This document shows positions 25,196 to 34,064 of a stretch of DNA of 64,000 nucleotides, piece after piece (positions within the stretch are counted from its first letter, which is position 1; the number at the start of each line of letters is the position of its first letter). The DNA is from Kitasatospora sp. NA04385. Its GTDB lineage: Bacteria; Actinomycetota; Actinomycetes; Streptomycetales; Streptomycetaceae. The stretch spans positions 3,694,701-3,758,700 of the forward strand of contig NZ_CP054919.1 in assembly GCF_013364235.1 (NCBI RefSeq). Reading direction: 5' to 3'. The translations under genes were made by a program, and so were the position numbers. The notes beneath the pieces are model-generated. The model made no database searches and was not told where the DNA came from. It saw only the letters and a list, made by a program, of their open reading frames with translations.

Positions 25196-25237
25196 CGGCG
25201 GCGCCCCTCCCACCACGCTGTGGGAGGGGCGCCGCCG
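25196..25237. terminator. Bidirectional terminator (aldo/keto reductase / C40 peptidase)
   Basis: 17-bp stem CGGCGGCGCCCCTCCCA (25196-25212) / TGGGAGGGGCGCCGCCG (25221-25237), loop of 8 bases, between two convergent genes. Confidence 0.85.
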
Positions 25238-25251
25238 TGCTTCCCGGCCGC

Positions 25252-26226
25252 TCAGTAGCGGCCGAAGAAGTCCGGGTAGTACCCGCTGTTGAGGCGGGAG
25301 ACCCGGACGTCCTTGCCCGGGCGCGGGGCCTCCACGTACGTCCCGTCACCGAGGTAGACGGCCACGTGGTGGATGCCGGAGACCCGGCCGTTGCCGGACC
25401 AAAACACCAGGTCGCCGCGTTGCAGCTGCCCCGCGGAGATCGGGGTGGCGGCCCGGTACTGGTCGTCGGCGACCCTCGGGGTGGAGATCCCGGCCCGGCG
25501 GAACGCCTGCTGGACCAGGCCCGAGCAGTCGAACCCGTCCGGCCCGTTGCCGCCCCACGCGTAGGGCTTGCCGAGCTGCGCCAGCGCGTAGGCCACCGCC
25601 GCCTCCACCCCGCTCGCGGCGGGCCGGGAGGGCTGCCCGACGGACTGCCCGGCGGACGACTGCCCGGACTGCTGGGCGCCGCGGTCGCCGGTCCGGTCGA
25701 CGTAGACGTCGTAGTGGCTGGTGTAGCGCCACTGGCCGGCCGCGTTCCGGAACCAGTAGACCGTTCCGTCCCAACCCTGCCGGATACCGCCGGAGGACTG
25801 CGCCGGCTGCTGCGGCCGGGCCTGCGGCTGCGCGCTCCCCGAGCCGCCGGTGCGCTCCAGGTAGACGTCGTACCACTGGGTGTAGCGCCACTGGCCCGCC
25901 GCGTTCTGGAACCAGTAGACCCTGCCGTCCCAGCCGGGTCCGGACGGTGCGGGCAGCGCCTGCGCGGGGCTCGCGCCGAGACCGAGCCCGACCGGGCCCG
26001 CTCCCGCCAGCACCGCGACGGCCAGCCAGGCCGAGCGCACGGCACGGGGTATTCGGCCGAGCCGCTCGGCCGCGCCGGACCCGACGGTGCGGAGCGCCGA
26101 CCGGACGCACACGGCGCACCGGCAGACTGACGCACCGTCGGATTCGGCGAAGCCCAGCAGCGGGGCCCCGGAGAAGACCGGGAGGTCGGCGGGGTCGGTG
26201 GATATCGAGGTGAGCGCGGTCGTCAC
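25252..26226 (-). CDS. Secreted NlpC/P60 (C40) peptidase with duplicated motif
   Basis: 324 residues from GTG 26226, which overlaps the upstream SPFH stop by 4 bases (GTGA). An N-terminal cytoplasmic tail precedes a membrane/signal segment (about 64-90, ending SPAQALPAP). Two near-identical 30-residue units then follow, at 98-127 and 151-180 (GWDGRVYWFQNAAGQWRYT and GWDGTVYWFRNAAGQWRYT), joined by Gln/Pro linkers. The C40 peptidase domain is C-terminal: catalytic Cys234 in GFDCSGLV and His286/287 in GIHHVAVYLGDG. Predicted to cleave peptidoglycan stem peptides outside the cell. Coupling to an SPFH protein suggests spatial control of wall hydrolysis. Confidence 0.88.
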   Translation of the reverse strand: MTTALTSISTDPADLPVFSGAPLLGFAESDGASVCRCAVCVRSALRTVGSGAAERLGRIPRAVRSAWLAVAVLAGAGPVGLGLGASPAQALPAPSGPGWDGRVYWFQNAAGQWRYTQWYDVYLERTGGSGSAQPQARPQQPAQSSGGIRQGWDGTVYWFRNAAGQWRYTSHYDVYVDRTGDRGAQQSGQSSAGQSVGQPSRPAASGVEAAVAYALAQLGKPYAWGGNGPDGFDCSGLVQQAFRRAGISTPRVADDQYRAATPISAGQLQRGDLVFWSGNGRVSGIHHVAVYLGDGTYVEAPRPGKDVRVSRLNSGYYPDFFGRY

Positions 26227-27563
26227 GCGGGCCTTCCTTCCTTGCGGTTCGGGCGGACCGCCGGGGCGGGCACCGGGGCGGCGACCCCGGCCGGGGCGAC
26301 GAACGCGACCAGCAGCTGCTCCATCAGGGCGCTGCGCGCGCTGTCGTCCAACTCGTGCGCGGTGGCGCGCTCCAGGCGCCGCACCGCGAGGGCCGCGGCC
26401 TCCACCGCGTCGTCCACCAGGACGGTCCGCAGCCCGGCGTCCAGGTCGGCCAACCGGCGGCGGCGCATCGACTCGGCGACCTCCGGCGCGTAGTCCAGCG
26501 CCAGCGGCTGCACCGAGTACACCTCGATCCCGGCCGGAGCGGTCTCGGCGGCCAGCGCCCTGGTCAGCTCGTCGGCGAACCACTGGCCGTCGCGCAGCGC
26601 GGGCCCCGGCGCGGAATCGGAGTCGCACGGCAGCAGGGAGGCGGTTCGGGTGAGAACGGCCTGCACCTGCTCGCGCAGATACGTTTCGTGCTCGGCGATG
26701 CCCAGCGTCACCCGGGCGGTGTCCTTGACCCGCCACACGACCAGCAGTCGCACCACCAGCGGCGTCCCGGCCCGGTCGGTGACCCGCACCGGCTCGCTGC
26801 GCCAGTGCCGCAGCCGGACGTCCACCCGGTGGCGCCGCACCAGCGGGTTCACCCACAGCAGGCCGGTGCGGCGGACGGTGCCCCGGTAGCGGCCCCAGCG
26901 GGTCAGCACCCGGGTCTCGCCGCCCGGGTTGGACAGCAGCCCGCCGACCGCGCCCAGCATCACCAGCCCGATCGCGCTGACCGCGGCGAGCGTCCCGTCA
27001 CCGGCCTCGGCCTCCCCGCTCGCCCGCGCCGCCGCGCCGCGCAGGTCGGGCAGCCCCGGCAGGTCCGTCAGCACCCCGGCCCGGGCCAGCACCAGCAGCA
27101 TCCCGGCCACCCCGGCCAGCAGCACCAGCAGCGGCAGCCAGCCCGGCAGCACGAACGCCCGCCGCTCGCGCAGCGACTGGTCCGCGCGCGGCGGCCGGCG
27201 GTGGGTCGCGGCGTCCGCGACGGACGGGTGCGCCGCCTGCTGCCGCGCGGTGGCCGCGGCGAGCCGGCGCAGCCCGCTCGACGCGGCCCGGTCGGCCGCC
27301 CCGGCGGGTTCCGCGGTGGCGGATTCGACGACGGCCCGGGGCCCGGGCGGGAACGCGGACGGCTCGTCCGCGCCGATCACCGGCAGCGGCTGGGTGTCCG
27401 GGCCCCGGTCGAGGAGCTCCTCGGCCGGGGGAGCGGCCGTGATCAGCGGCTTGGCCACCGCCTTGGCGACCGCCTTGGTGAGTTGGGTCGCGCCGACCGG
27501 GGGCTGGGGTGCGGCGGGGGGCCAGGAGTTGGTTCGCGGCGACGGGCCGCGGGTGACGTCCAT
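26223..27563 (-). CDS. SPFH/Band-7 membrane protein
   Basis: 446 residues from ATG 27563. A long Pro/Ala-rich N-terminal region (1-135) precedes two hydrophobic segments (about 138-162 and 193-215), then the SPFH/prohibitin core: GLLWVNPLVRRHRVDVRLRHW, VTDRAGTPLVVRLLVVWRVKD and YLREQVQAVLTRTASLLP, and a coiled C-terminal region (ADLDAGLRTVLVDDAVEAAAL). Flotillin-like proteins organise membrane microdomains. It is the first gene of a two-gene operon with the C40 peptidase, overlapped by GTGA. Confidence 0.85.
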   Translation of the reverse strand: MDVTRGPSPRTNSWPPAAPQPPVGATQLTKAVAKAVAKPLITAAPPAEELLDRGPDTQPLPVIGADEPSAFPPGPRAVVESATAEPAGAADRAASSGLRRLAAATARQQAAHPSVADAATHRRPPRADQSLRERRAFVLPGWLPLLVLLAGVAGMLLVLARAGVLTDLPGLPDLRGAAARASGEAEAGDGTLAAVSAIGLVMLGAVGGLLSNPGGETRVLTRWGRYRGTVRRTGLLWVNPLVRRHRVDVRLRHWRSEPVRVTDRAGTPLVVRLLVVWRVKDTARVTLGIAEHETYLREQVQAVLTRTASLLPCDSDSAPGPALRDGQWFADELTRALAAETAPAGIEVYSVQPLALDYAPEVAESMRRRRLADLDAGLRTVLVDDAVEAAALAVRRLERATAHELDDSARSALMEQLLVAFVAPAGVAAPVPAPAVRPNRKEGRPA

Positions 27564-27772
27564 GCACGTGTCCTAAGGGTCAGAGTTTCGCGCACCGGGC
27601 AGCCCGGACCTGCCGGGCAGCGCCAGGCTCAGGCTAAGTTGATAAGTCATCAAATGCGACACATATGAGAAGGTGTGTCGATTTGTCCGTTCAGTGGATG
27701 CGGGACGGCCCGCCCGCCCTGAACTGCGGGAACGAGCGGGCCGATCGGGAACGGGACGGATCGGACGGGCCG

Positions 27773-30700
27773 TCAGCGACGCCGGGAGCCACTCCCCCGG
27801 CCGAACACCCGACGGGTCAACAGCCCCACGGCCGCCGCGACCAGCAGCGCCCCGCAGGCCAGCCCGCGCCACCCGGTGGCCGCCGCCCGGTGCGCCGCCG
27901 CCACCGCGTCCGGCGGCGGCGCGGCCTGCGTCCGCGACGGCGCGGACGCGGACTCCCCGCCCGCCACCGGCGCGTCCGCGGCGGGCTCGTCGCCCCCCAC
28001 TGGCTCCGGGTCGGAGGACACCGCCGGGGCGGCCGGGACGGACGCCGCGACGGGCGAGGACGAGCCGGCGGGCGGAGGCGTGGCGGACAGCACCGTCGCG
28101 GCCGCCGAAGGCTTCCGGGTCGAGGTCGGCACCGCGGCCGACGGCGTGCCGACCGGCGGCGGCGTGGTCGCGACCGGCGTCCCCCGGGTCGGCGTGGCCG
28201 TCGCGAGCGCGACCTGCCGGTCCGGCGCCCCGGGCGGCGCGGGCTCCGGCGCGACCCGGCCGTCCATCGGCTGGACGGCCGACGGCACCCCGACCGCGAG
28301 CAACTCGGACGGCTGCGGCACCACCGGCACATCCGGCTTGTCCGGCACACTCGGCACCACCGGCGACGGCACGTCCGACGGCACCGGCAGCGTCAGCGCG
28401 GGCTCGGCCGAACCCTCCGCCGAGGAGGGAGCAGCGGACGCGGAAGCAGACGGGCTCGCACCGGTCGGCTCGTCCGTCGGCGGCACCACGATCGGCAACA
28501 GCTCCGGCGGCACCGGGGACGACGACGCACTCGGTTCGGCGCTGGCGCTCGCCTCGGCACTCGGGCTCGGGCTCGCACCGCTCGTCGGCGACGCCGACGG
28601 CGTACCGGACGCAGCGACGGACGGCGAGGCCGACACCGACGCACTCGCACTCGGGCTCGCGCCGGTCGGCTCGTCCGTCGGCGGCACCACGATCGGCAAC
28701 AACTCCGGCGACACCGGGACCGCCGGGGACGACGACGCACTCGGGAGCGCACTCAGTTCGGCACTCGGGCTCGGGCTCGCACCGCTCGTCGGCGACGCCG
28801 ACGGTGTACCGGACGCAGCGACGGACGGCGAGGCCGACACCGACGCACTCGGGCTCGGGCTCGCGCCGGTCGGCTCGTCCGTCGACGGCACCACGATCGG
28901 CAACAACTCCGGAGACACCGGCACCACCACGTCCGGCACCGCCGGGAACGACGGAGGAGCACTCGCCGGGGCGTCGGACGCGGACGGCGAGGCCGACGCG
29001 CTCGGGCTCGGGTCGGCGCTGGTGCTGGTACTGGCGCTGGCGCTGGCGCTCGCCGTCGCGCTCGTCTCGGCAGCCGGGCCGGCACTGGCCTCGGCAGCCG
29101 GGCTCGTACTCGGGCTCGCACTCGGGCTCGTACTCGCACTCCCGCCCGCCGGGGCGGCGACGCGGACCGGCACCGGGTCGCCCGGGGTGCCGTTGCCCGC
29201 CGGGTCGGTGGCGGTGGGGAGGAGGGTGAGGTCGCCGGGGGCGAGGTCGCGGCCGGGGGTGCAGGACCAGGTGCCGTCGGGGGCGGTGACGGCGCTGCAG
29301 ACGGTGGTGCGTTCGTCGCCGTGGCCGGTGGCGACGGTGACCGTGACGGTGGTGCCGGGCTCGGCGCGGCCGGTGAGTGCGGGGCGGGCGGTGTGCAGGA
29401 GTTCGCCGCTGCCGGGGGCGGTGAGCTGCGGGCGGTCGGGGGCGGCGGTGTCGACGGTGAGGGCGGCCGCCCTGCCGTCCGAGCGGTTGCCCGCGCCGTC
29501 GACGGCGCGCGGGGTGAGCTGGTAGCGGCCGTCGGCGAGGTTCTCGACCGGCAGGCAGGACCAGGTGCCGTCGGCGGCGACCGCGGTGGAGCAGAGCTCG
29601 CCGCCCTCGCCCCGGCCGGTGGCGTCCGCGGTGACGGTGACGGTGGAGCCGGGCTCGCCGAGCCCGGTGAGCAGCAGGCCGGGGTCGTTGGTGTAGGCGG
29701 GCAGGGTGAGCACGGGCGCGGTGGGGGGCGTGGTCCTGACGGTCAGCCGGAACTCGTCGCCGCGCAGCACCATGCCGCTGCGGGTGGTCTCCACCGGGGA
29801 GAGGGTGTGGGTGCCCTCGGCCAGCGGGCCGTCGGGGCGGCAGTTCCACGAGCCGTCGTTGCCGGCCTTGGCGGTGCACAGGGTGGTGCCGTTCTCCTGG
29901 ACGGCGATGCTCGCCCCGGGGACGGCGCCGTCGCCGCGGAACTCGGGGCGGGTCTCCCGGGTGGTGGTGCCGGGGACGGGGAGGGCGACCTGCGGCTTGG
30001 CGGCGCCGATCGAGAGGGCGATCTTCTGGTCGACGACCTGCCCGGAGTCGGCGAAGCCGCCGGGGGCGACCAGCTGGGAGCCGCTGCGGGCCAGCCGCAG
30101 CCGGACCCAGGTGTCGCCGCCGGTCGCCCCGGGCGGGACCTGCCACTCCAGGGCGGCGTGGTCCGCCCCGTCGGGGACGTCGGTCTGGACGCGCTCCAGC
30201 GGGTCGAAGCGGCCGTTGTGGTCGAAGTCGATCCAGCCGGCCAGCACGGCGGGGCCGCTGCCCGGGTTGACCGGCACGTCCAGGTGGTAGGAGCGGCCGA
30301 CGGCGGCCTCGGCGGGGAAGTGCAGCGTCGGGTCGGCGCCCTGGTACTCGGCGCGGCCGGGCTGGAGCTGCGGCGGGGGCGGGCTGGCCCAGGGGCTGCG
30401 GCGGCTCTCCCCGCCGTCGATCTCCACGCTGGGGGCGACCGGGCCGGCATCGGGGGACGGCGGTGGCGGGTCGGCGGGCGGGCCGGGCTGCAGCGGGGAC
30501 TCGACGGACTGGGCGAGGCCGGGGCGGGCCCTGGTCGCCGAGGTGGCGGCGTCCTGCCCGAGGAACAGGTCGGACACCAGGTGCGAGACGTTCCCGTAGT
30601 CCTGCGGGGCGCTGCCGAGGCCCTCGTCGAGGGTGACGGTGTACGCCTGGCGGAGCGGGGCGGGCGGGGTGGTGGAGCCGTCCAGGGCGGTGGAGCGCTG

Positions 30701-31378
30701 CTCGACGCGCAGCGACACGGTGGAGACGGTGCCCGCGAGTTCGAGGGTGCCGGAGCCGTCGGCCGCGGGGAGCGGCCCGGCGTCGGGGGCGGGGGCCAGC
30801 TCGCCGGAGCCGACCGTCCAGCCGCGCCAGCCGGTGCGGCCGACCAGGGCGGGGGCGGCGGGGCTGCCGCCGGTGACGGTCAGCCGGGTGTCGGTGGAGG
30901 TGCTGCCGTTCTTCGAAGTCGCGGTGCCCGCGAGGCCGCTGACGTGCAGTCGGGGGTTGCGGACGGGGCGGGAGAAGGAGAGCTGGAGGGTGCCGAGGGT
31001 GTGCCAGGAGCCGTCGGCGCCGGGGCGGCGCTCGGCCGCCTGGAAGGTCTCGGCCGGGTCGCCCGGGCGGATGCCGTCGGTGTAGGGGCTGCCGCCGGCG
31101 GAGCGGTCGGCGAGCTTGCCGGGGGCGGCGTCGACGCCCACCCCGGGGACGGCCGCGTAGTCGAACTGGATGGCGAGGCCGGAGGGCAGCACGGCCCGCC
31201 GCTCGGCGGACCAGCCGTCCGGGCTCTGCTGGGCGGCCGACGGCGGCACGACGGCGCCGGTCAGCAGGCCGGTGGCGATCAGGACGGCGGTGCGCCGGCC
31301 GATCCTGGGACGCGGCCGGTCACGGTCGGCCGGGCGGGCGTCGGAGGCCGGGGCCCGGTGGGGGAACTGTCGGCACAT
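27773..31378 (-). CDS. Large surface protein: Ig-like domains, GEVED domain, Ser/Pro repeats
   Basis: 1201 residues from ATG 31378, with AGGAGAG upstream. A signal peptide (about 28-50, ending PPSAAQQ) is followed by a jelly-roll-like N-terminal half, a GEVED-type domain (GWIDFDHNGRFDPLERV near 385, WVRLRLARSG), several Ig-like adhesin modules (PVPGTTTRETRPEFRGDG, LTGLGEPGSTVTVTAD, LTGRAEPGTTVTVTV) each with a conserved Cys pair, and a Ser/Pro/Ala stalk with three ~67-residue repeats starting PELLPIVVPPTDEPTG. One C-terminal membrane helix and a Arg-rich tail (FGRGSGSRRR) anchor it; no LPXTG or LAXTG sortase motif is seen. Probable adhesin or wall-spanning structural protein. Confidence 0.82.
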   Translation of the reverse strand: MCRQFPHRAPASDARPADRDRPRPRIGRRTAVLIATGLLTGAVVPPSAAQQSPDGWSAERRAVLPSGLAIQFDYAAVPGVGVDAAPGKLADRSAGGSPYTDGIRPGDPAETFQAAERRPGADGSWHTLGTLQLSFSRPVRNPRLHVSGLAGTATSKNGSTSTDTRLTVTGGSPAAPALVGRTGWRGWTVGSGELAPAPDAGPLPAADGSGTLELAGTVSTVSLRVEQRSTALDGSTTPPAPLRQAYTVTLDEGLGSAPQDYGNVSHLVSDLFLGQDAATSATRARPGLAQSVESPLQPGPPADPPPPSPDAGPVAPSVEIDGGESRRSPWASPPPPQLQPGRAEYQGADPTLHFPAEAAVGRSYHLDVPVNPGSGPAVLAGWIDFDHNGRFDPLERVQTDVPDGADHAALEWQVPPGATGGDTWVRLRLARSGSQLVAPGGFADSGQVVDQKIALSIGAAKPQVALPVPGTTTRETRPEFRGDGAVPGASIAVQENGTTLCTAKAGNDGSWNCRPDGPLAEGTHTLSPVETTRSGMVLRGDEFRLTVRTTPPTAPVLTLPAYTNDPGLLLTGLGEPGSTVTVTADATGRGEGGELCSTAVAADGTWSCLPVENLADGRYQLTPRAVDGAGNRSDGRAAALTVDTAAPDRPQLTAPGSGELLHTARPALTGRAEPGTTVTVTVATGHGDERTTVCSAVTAPDGTWSCTPGRDLAPGDLTLLPTATDPAGNGTPGDPVPVRVAAPAGGSASTSPSASPSTSPAAEASAGPAAETSATASASASASTSTSADPSPSASASPSASDAPASAPPSFPAVPDVVVPVSPELLPIVVPSTDEPTGASPSPSASVSASPSVAASGTPSASPTSGASPSPSAELSALPSASSSPAVPVSPELLPIVVPPTDEPTGASPSASASVSASPSVAASGTPSASPTSGASPSPSAEASASAEPSASSSPVPPELLPIVVPPTDEPTGASPSASASAAPSSAEGSAEPALTLPVPSDVPSPVVPSVPDKPDVPVVPQPSELLAVGVPSAVQPMDGRVAPEPAPPGAPDRQVALATATPTRGTPVATTPPPVGTPSAAVPTSTRKPSAAATVLSATPPPAGSSSPVAASVPAAPAVSSDPEPVGGDEPAADAPVAGGESASAPSRTQAAPPPDAVAAAHRAAATGWRGLACGALLVAAAVGLLTRRVFGRGSGSRRR
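28461..28920 (-). repeat. Three ~200-bp tandem repeats in the surface-protein stalk
   Basis: Blocks starting at CCGGTCGGCTCGTCCGTCGG recur at about 28461, 28662 and 28866 (201 and 204 bases apart), encoding PELLPIVVP-x-TDEPTG plus a Ser/Pro/Ala tract. Multiples of three keep the frame, so copy number could vary without loss of function. Confidence 0.8.
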
Positions 31379-31677
31379 CCGGCTCTCCTCTCGGTGTCGT
31401 CGGCCGCCTGGATCGCGGTCCGACCGCCATGCACCCGAATGCTCATGACGATCCGACAAAAGGGAATCACGATCTGGTTTCGGCCATACCGCAACACCCG
31501 GTCATTTCATCCGACACCACCCGATTGGCGGCCACTCGGTCAGCAGCATCGGGATACCCGCCCGACCCACCGTCAACTCCCATGAACAACCACCAATCGG
31601 GCACTACCGCCCAGTCGTTGACCATCGGTCACATCACCCTGTTCGAATTGGTGGGTTTATCAGTAGAGTCGGCGGGC

Positions 31678-32094
31678 GTGACGATTGATCCCACTCTCAT
31701 CAAGAGCAGCTTCGCCGCCGTCGAGCCCCACGGCAGCGAGGTCACCGCCTACTTCTACACGCACCTGTTCGAGCACAACCCGGGCGTGCGCAAGCTCTTC
31801 GCCGAGCACATGAACGAGCAGCAGGACCGCCTCTGGGCCGCCATCGGCACCCTGGTCAACAAGCTCGAGGACACCGACACCGTGGTCAACGTGCTCCAGG
31901 GCCTGGGCCGCCGGCACGCCGGCTACGGCGCCCTCCCCGAGCACTTCCCCGCCGTCGGCGCCAGCCTGCTCGCCTCCCTCGCCCACTTCGCGGGCGACGC
32001 CTGGACCCCGGAGATCGAAGCCGCGTGGACGGCGCTCTACGGCGTCGTCACGGATGTCATGAGCGCGGCGATGACCGAAGAAGCCGCGGGCTGA
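31678..32094 (+). CDS. Single-domain globin, flavohemoglobin-like
   Basis: 138 residues from GTG 31678. It is a globin of the flavohemoglobin class without the reductase: B10 Tyr27 in AYFYTHLF, proximal His80 in LGRRHAGYG and the C-terminal WTPEIEAAWTALYG. It begins 10 bases before, and is in the same direction as, a full flavohemoprotein with which it shares several phrases (PAVGASLIA/LLA, WTPEIE), so the pair arose by duplication. Expected role: binding of NO or oxygen, possibly with electrons from a separate reductase or from its neighbour. No regulator site could be assigned upstream. Confidence 0.88.
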   Translation: MTIDPTLIKSSFAAVEPHGSEVTAYFYTHLFEHNPGVRKLFAEHMNEQQDRLWAAIGTLVNKLEDTDTVVNVLQGLGRRHAGYGALPEHFPAVGASLLASLAHFAGDAWTPEIEAAWTALYGVVTDVMSAAMTEEAAG

Positions 32095-32104
32095 GAGCCT
32101 CCCG

Positions 32105-33304
32105 GTGCCCTTCGACCCTGCGGTCATCCGCGCCAGCTTCGCCGTCGTCGAGCGCCGCGCCGATCAGCTGACCAAGTTCTTCTACGCCCACCTGTTCACC
32201 AACAACCCCGGTGTCGAAGAGCTCTTTCCGGCCAGGCTCGCCGAACAGCGCGACCGCCTGTTCGCCGCACTCACCCAACTCGTGGTGCGGCTGGAGGAGC
32301 CGGAGAAACTCACCGGCTACCTGGCGGCACTCGGACGCGACCACCGGAAGTTCCAGGCCGCGCCCGAGCACTACCCCGCCGTCGGCGCCAGCCTGATCGC
32401 CGCGCTCAAGCACTTCTCCGGCCACTACTGGACCCCCGAGATCGAGAAGGCCTGGCTCGAGGCCTTCACCGTCATCTCCAAGGCCATGATCGACGCCGCC
32501 GCGGCCGTCCCCGACTCCGTCCCGGCCTGGTGGAACGCCGAGGTCGTCGACCTCCGCCGGGCCACCCCCGACCTGGCGGTGCTCACCCTGCGGCCCGACC
32601 GGCCGTACCCGTACACCGCCGGCCAGTACCTGACGGTCTGCTCCGACCGTCGCCCGCAGGTCTGGCGGCCCTACTCCGTCGCCTGTGCCCCCCGCCCCGA
32701 CAACACCCTGGAACTGCACGTCCGCCGGGTCCCCGACGGGCTGGTGTCCACCGCGCTGGTCAACGAGGTCCGGCTCGGCGAGAGCGTCCGGGTCGGGCCG
32801 CCGCTCGGCGACGCCGTGCTCGCCCCCGGCTCCGACCGGCCGCTGCTGATGGTCGCGGCCGGTACCGGCTGGGCCCCCGTCAAGGCGCTCCTGGAACAGC
32901 TCGCCCGGGACGGCGGGCGGCCCACCACGGTCTTCGTCGCCGCCCGCGGGGACGAGGACCAGTACGACCTGGACACCGTGCACGCCCTGGTCAAGGAACA
33001 CTCCTGGCTGCACGCCGTGCTCTCCGCACCCGACCGCGGCGCCTCCCGCAGCGAGGCCGCCCGGCTGCTGCGCGAGGGCCTGAGCGGGTACGGGGACTGC
33101 TCCGGCCACGACGTCCACCTGTCCGGCCCGCCCGACCTCGTCCCCGCCGTCCGCGCCCAACTCCTGGAGCAGGGCGCCGAGTCCGAACACGTCCGGCACG
33201 ACCCCGTCACGCCCACCTTCAACCGCAGCCGCCCGCTCACCCCCGCGGAGTGGTTCCTGGAGGAGCGCGACGTGCCCTGGATCAACCGGACCGAACTCGG
33301 CTGA
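32105..33304 (+). CDS. hmp: Flavohemoprotein (nitric oxide dioxygenase)
   Basis: 399 residues from GTG 32105, 10 bases after the globin gene. Globin domain (1-140) with B10 Tyr and proximal His80 in LGRDHRKFQ, a ferredoxin-reductase-type FAD domain with RPYSVACAP (about 187-195) and an NAD-binding domain starting LLMVAAGTGWAPVKALLEQL. It oxidises NO to nitrate using oxygen and NAD(P)H, protecting against nitrosative stress. Cytoplasmic. The C-terminal tail (TPAEWFLEERDVPWINRTELG) is longer than in E. coli Hmp. A strong terminator follows. Confidence 0.92.
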   Translation: MPFDPAVIRASFAVVERRADQLTKFFYAHLFTNNPGVEELFPARLAEQRDRLFAALTQLVVRLEEPEKLTGYLAALGRDHRKFQAAPEHYPAVGASLIAALKHFSGHYWTPEIEKAWLEAFTVISKAMIDAAAAVPDSVPAWWNAEVVDLRRATPDLAVLTLRPDRPYPYTAGQYLTVCSDRRPQVWRPYSVACAPRPDNTLELHVRRVPDGLVSTALVNEVRLGESVRVGPPLGDAVLAPGSDRPLLMVAAGTGWAPVKALLEQLARDGGRPTTVFVAARGDEDQYDLDTVHALVKEHSWLHAVLSAPDRGASRSEAARLLREGLSGYGDCSGHDVHLSGPPDLVPAVRAQLLEQGAESEHVRHDPVTPTFNRSRPLTPAEWFLEERDVPWINRTELG

Positions 33305-33307
33305 CGC

Positions 33308-33353
33308 CGGCCCTGCCGCCCCCCGACCACCACAACGGGGGACGGCAGGGCCG
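33308..33353 (+). terminator. Terminator of globin-flavohemoprotein operon
   Basis: 18-bp stem (CGGCCCTGCCG / CGGCAGGGCCG plus CCCCCG / CGGGGG with one mismatch) starting 4 bases after the stop codon. Confidence 0.8.
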
Positions 33354-33384
33354 ACGACACCCGCTCCGGCGCCCCCGGGAACGG

Positions 33385-33416
33385 CGAAGGCCCCGGGTGG
33401 TCACCCGGGGCCTTCG
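33385..33416 (-). terminator. Terminator of tandem tRNA-Arg transcript
   Basis: Perfect 15-bp stem CGAAGGCCCCGGGTG / CACCCGGGGCCTTCG with a two-base loop, a few bases past the encoded CCA of the last tRNA-Arg on the minus strand. Confidence 0.8.
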
Positions 33417-33421
33417 GCTGG

Positions 33422-33494
33422 TGCGCTCAGCAGGATTCGAACCTGCAACCTCTTGATCCGTAGTCAAGTGCTCTATCCGTTGAGCTATGAGCGC
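33422..33494 (-). tRNA. tRNA-Arg (anticodon ACG), copy 2
   Basis: Minus-strand acceptor GCGCTCA / TGAGCGC, anticodon arm CTTGA-CTACGGA-TCAAG giving ACG, T arm GCAGGTTCGAATCCTGC. CCA is encoded (33419-33421). A34 is a substrate of the TadA enzyme at 14 kb. Sequence identical to the next copy. Confidence 0.95.
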
Positions 33495-33531
33495 TCGGAC
33501 GGCCCCTTGCGGAACCGCGAGCGGAGTTTGG

Positions 33532-33604
33532 TGCGCTCAGCAGGATTCGAACCTGCAACCTCTTGATCCGTAGTCAAGTGCTCTATCCGTTGAGCTATGA
33601 GCGC
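33532..33604 (-). tRNA. tRNA-Arg (anticodon ACG), copy 1
   Basis: Identical over all 73 bases to the copy 110 bases downstream, also with encoded CCA (33529-33531). The two tRNAs are probably cut from one transcript. Confidence 0.95.
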
Positions 33605-33736
33605 TCGCCCCGGCGGACTGGCCTCCTGGGCGGTGCGGGGACAACATTACATGACCGTCGACCAGGGGCGAAATTGATTGCCGCGGGCCCCGGCCAGGCC
33701 CGGCCGGGCCCGGACATCCGCCGGACAACGCAGGAA

Positions 33737-33761
33737 CCCCGCCGGTCAGTGACCGACGGGG
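33737..33761 (-). terminator. Terminator of tRNA-Ser(GCT)
   Basis: Stem CCCCGCCGGTC / GACCGACGGGG with one mismatch and a 3-base loop, 12 bases past the end of the minus-strand tRNA. Confidence 0.6.
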
Positions 33762-33772
33762 CTCCCGGTGAG

Positions 33773-33863
33773 CGGAGGCGGAGGGATTTGAACCCTCGAT
33801 GGACGGTAAAGCCCAAACCGCATTAGCAGTGCGGCGCCATAGACCGGACTAGGCGACGCCTCC
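33773..33863 (-). tRNA. tRNA-Ser (anticodon GCT)
   Basis: Minus-strand acceptor GGAGGCG / CGCCTCC, long variable arm, anticodon arm CCGCA-CTGCTAA-TGCGG giving GCT, T arm GAGGGTTCAAATCCCTC. Length 91; CCA is not encoded. Confidence 0.94.
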
Positions 33864-34064
33864 AACACCCGGACCGCGACCGGCACTCCGGCGCGTTCCG
33901 TGCGACTGCGATGATGCCATAGCCGACGGCCCCGGCACCAACCACCACAACGATACTGGCCGGGTCGTCCACGGCGCAAAGAAGAATGAGATACTTCCCT
34001 CTCCGAGGAGAGCCAGAGCCGCCCGTCGCAGCGGCGGCCCGAAGCCGTGAGGAGACCTGTCGAC

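Noticed and set aside
27564..27772. CGACACA / TGTGTCG inverted repeat (27657-27680) as operator of the SPFH operon
   Set aside because: Arms are only 7 bp and no promoter hexamers with good spacing were found next to them.
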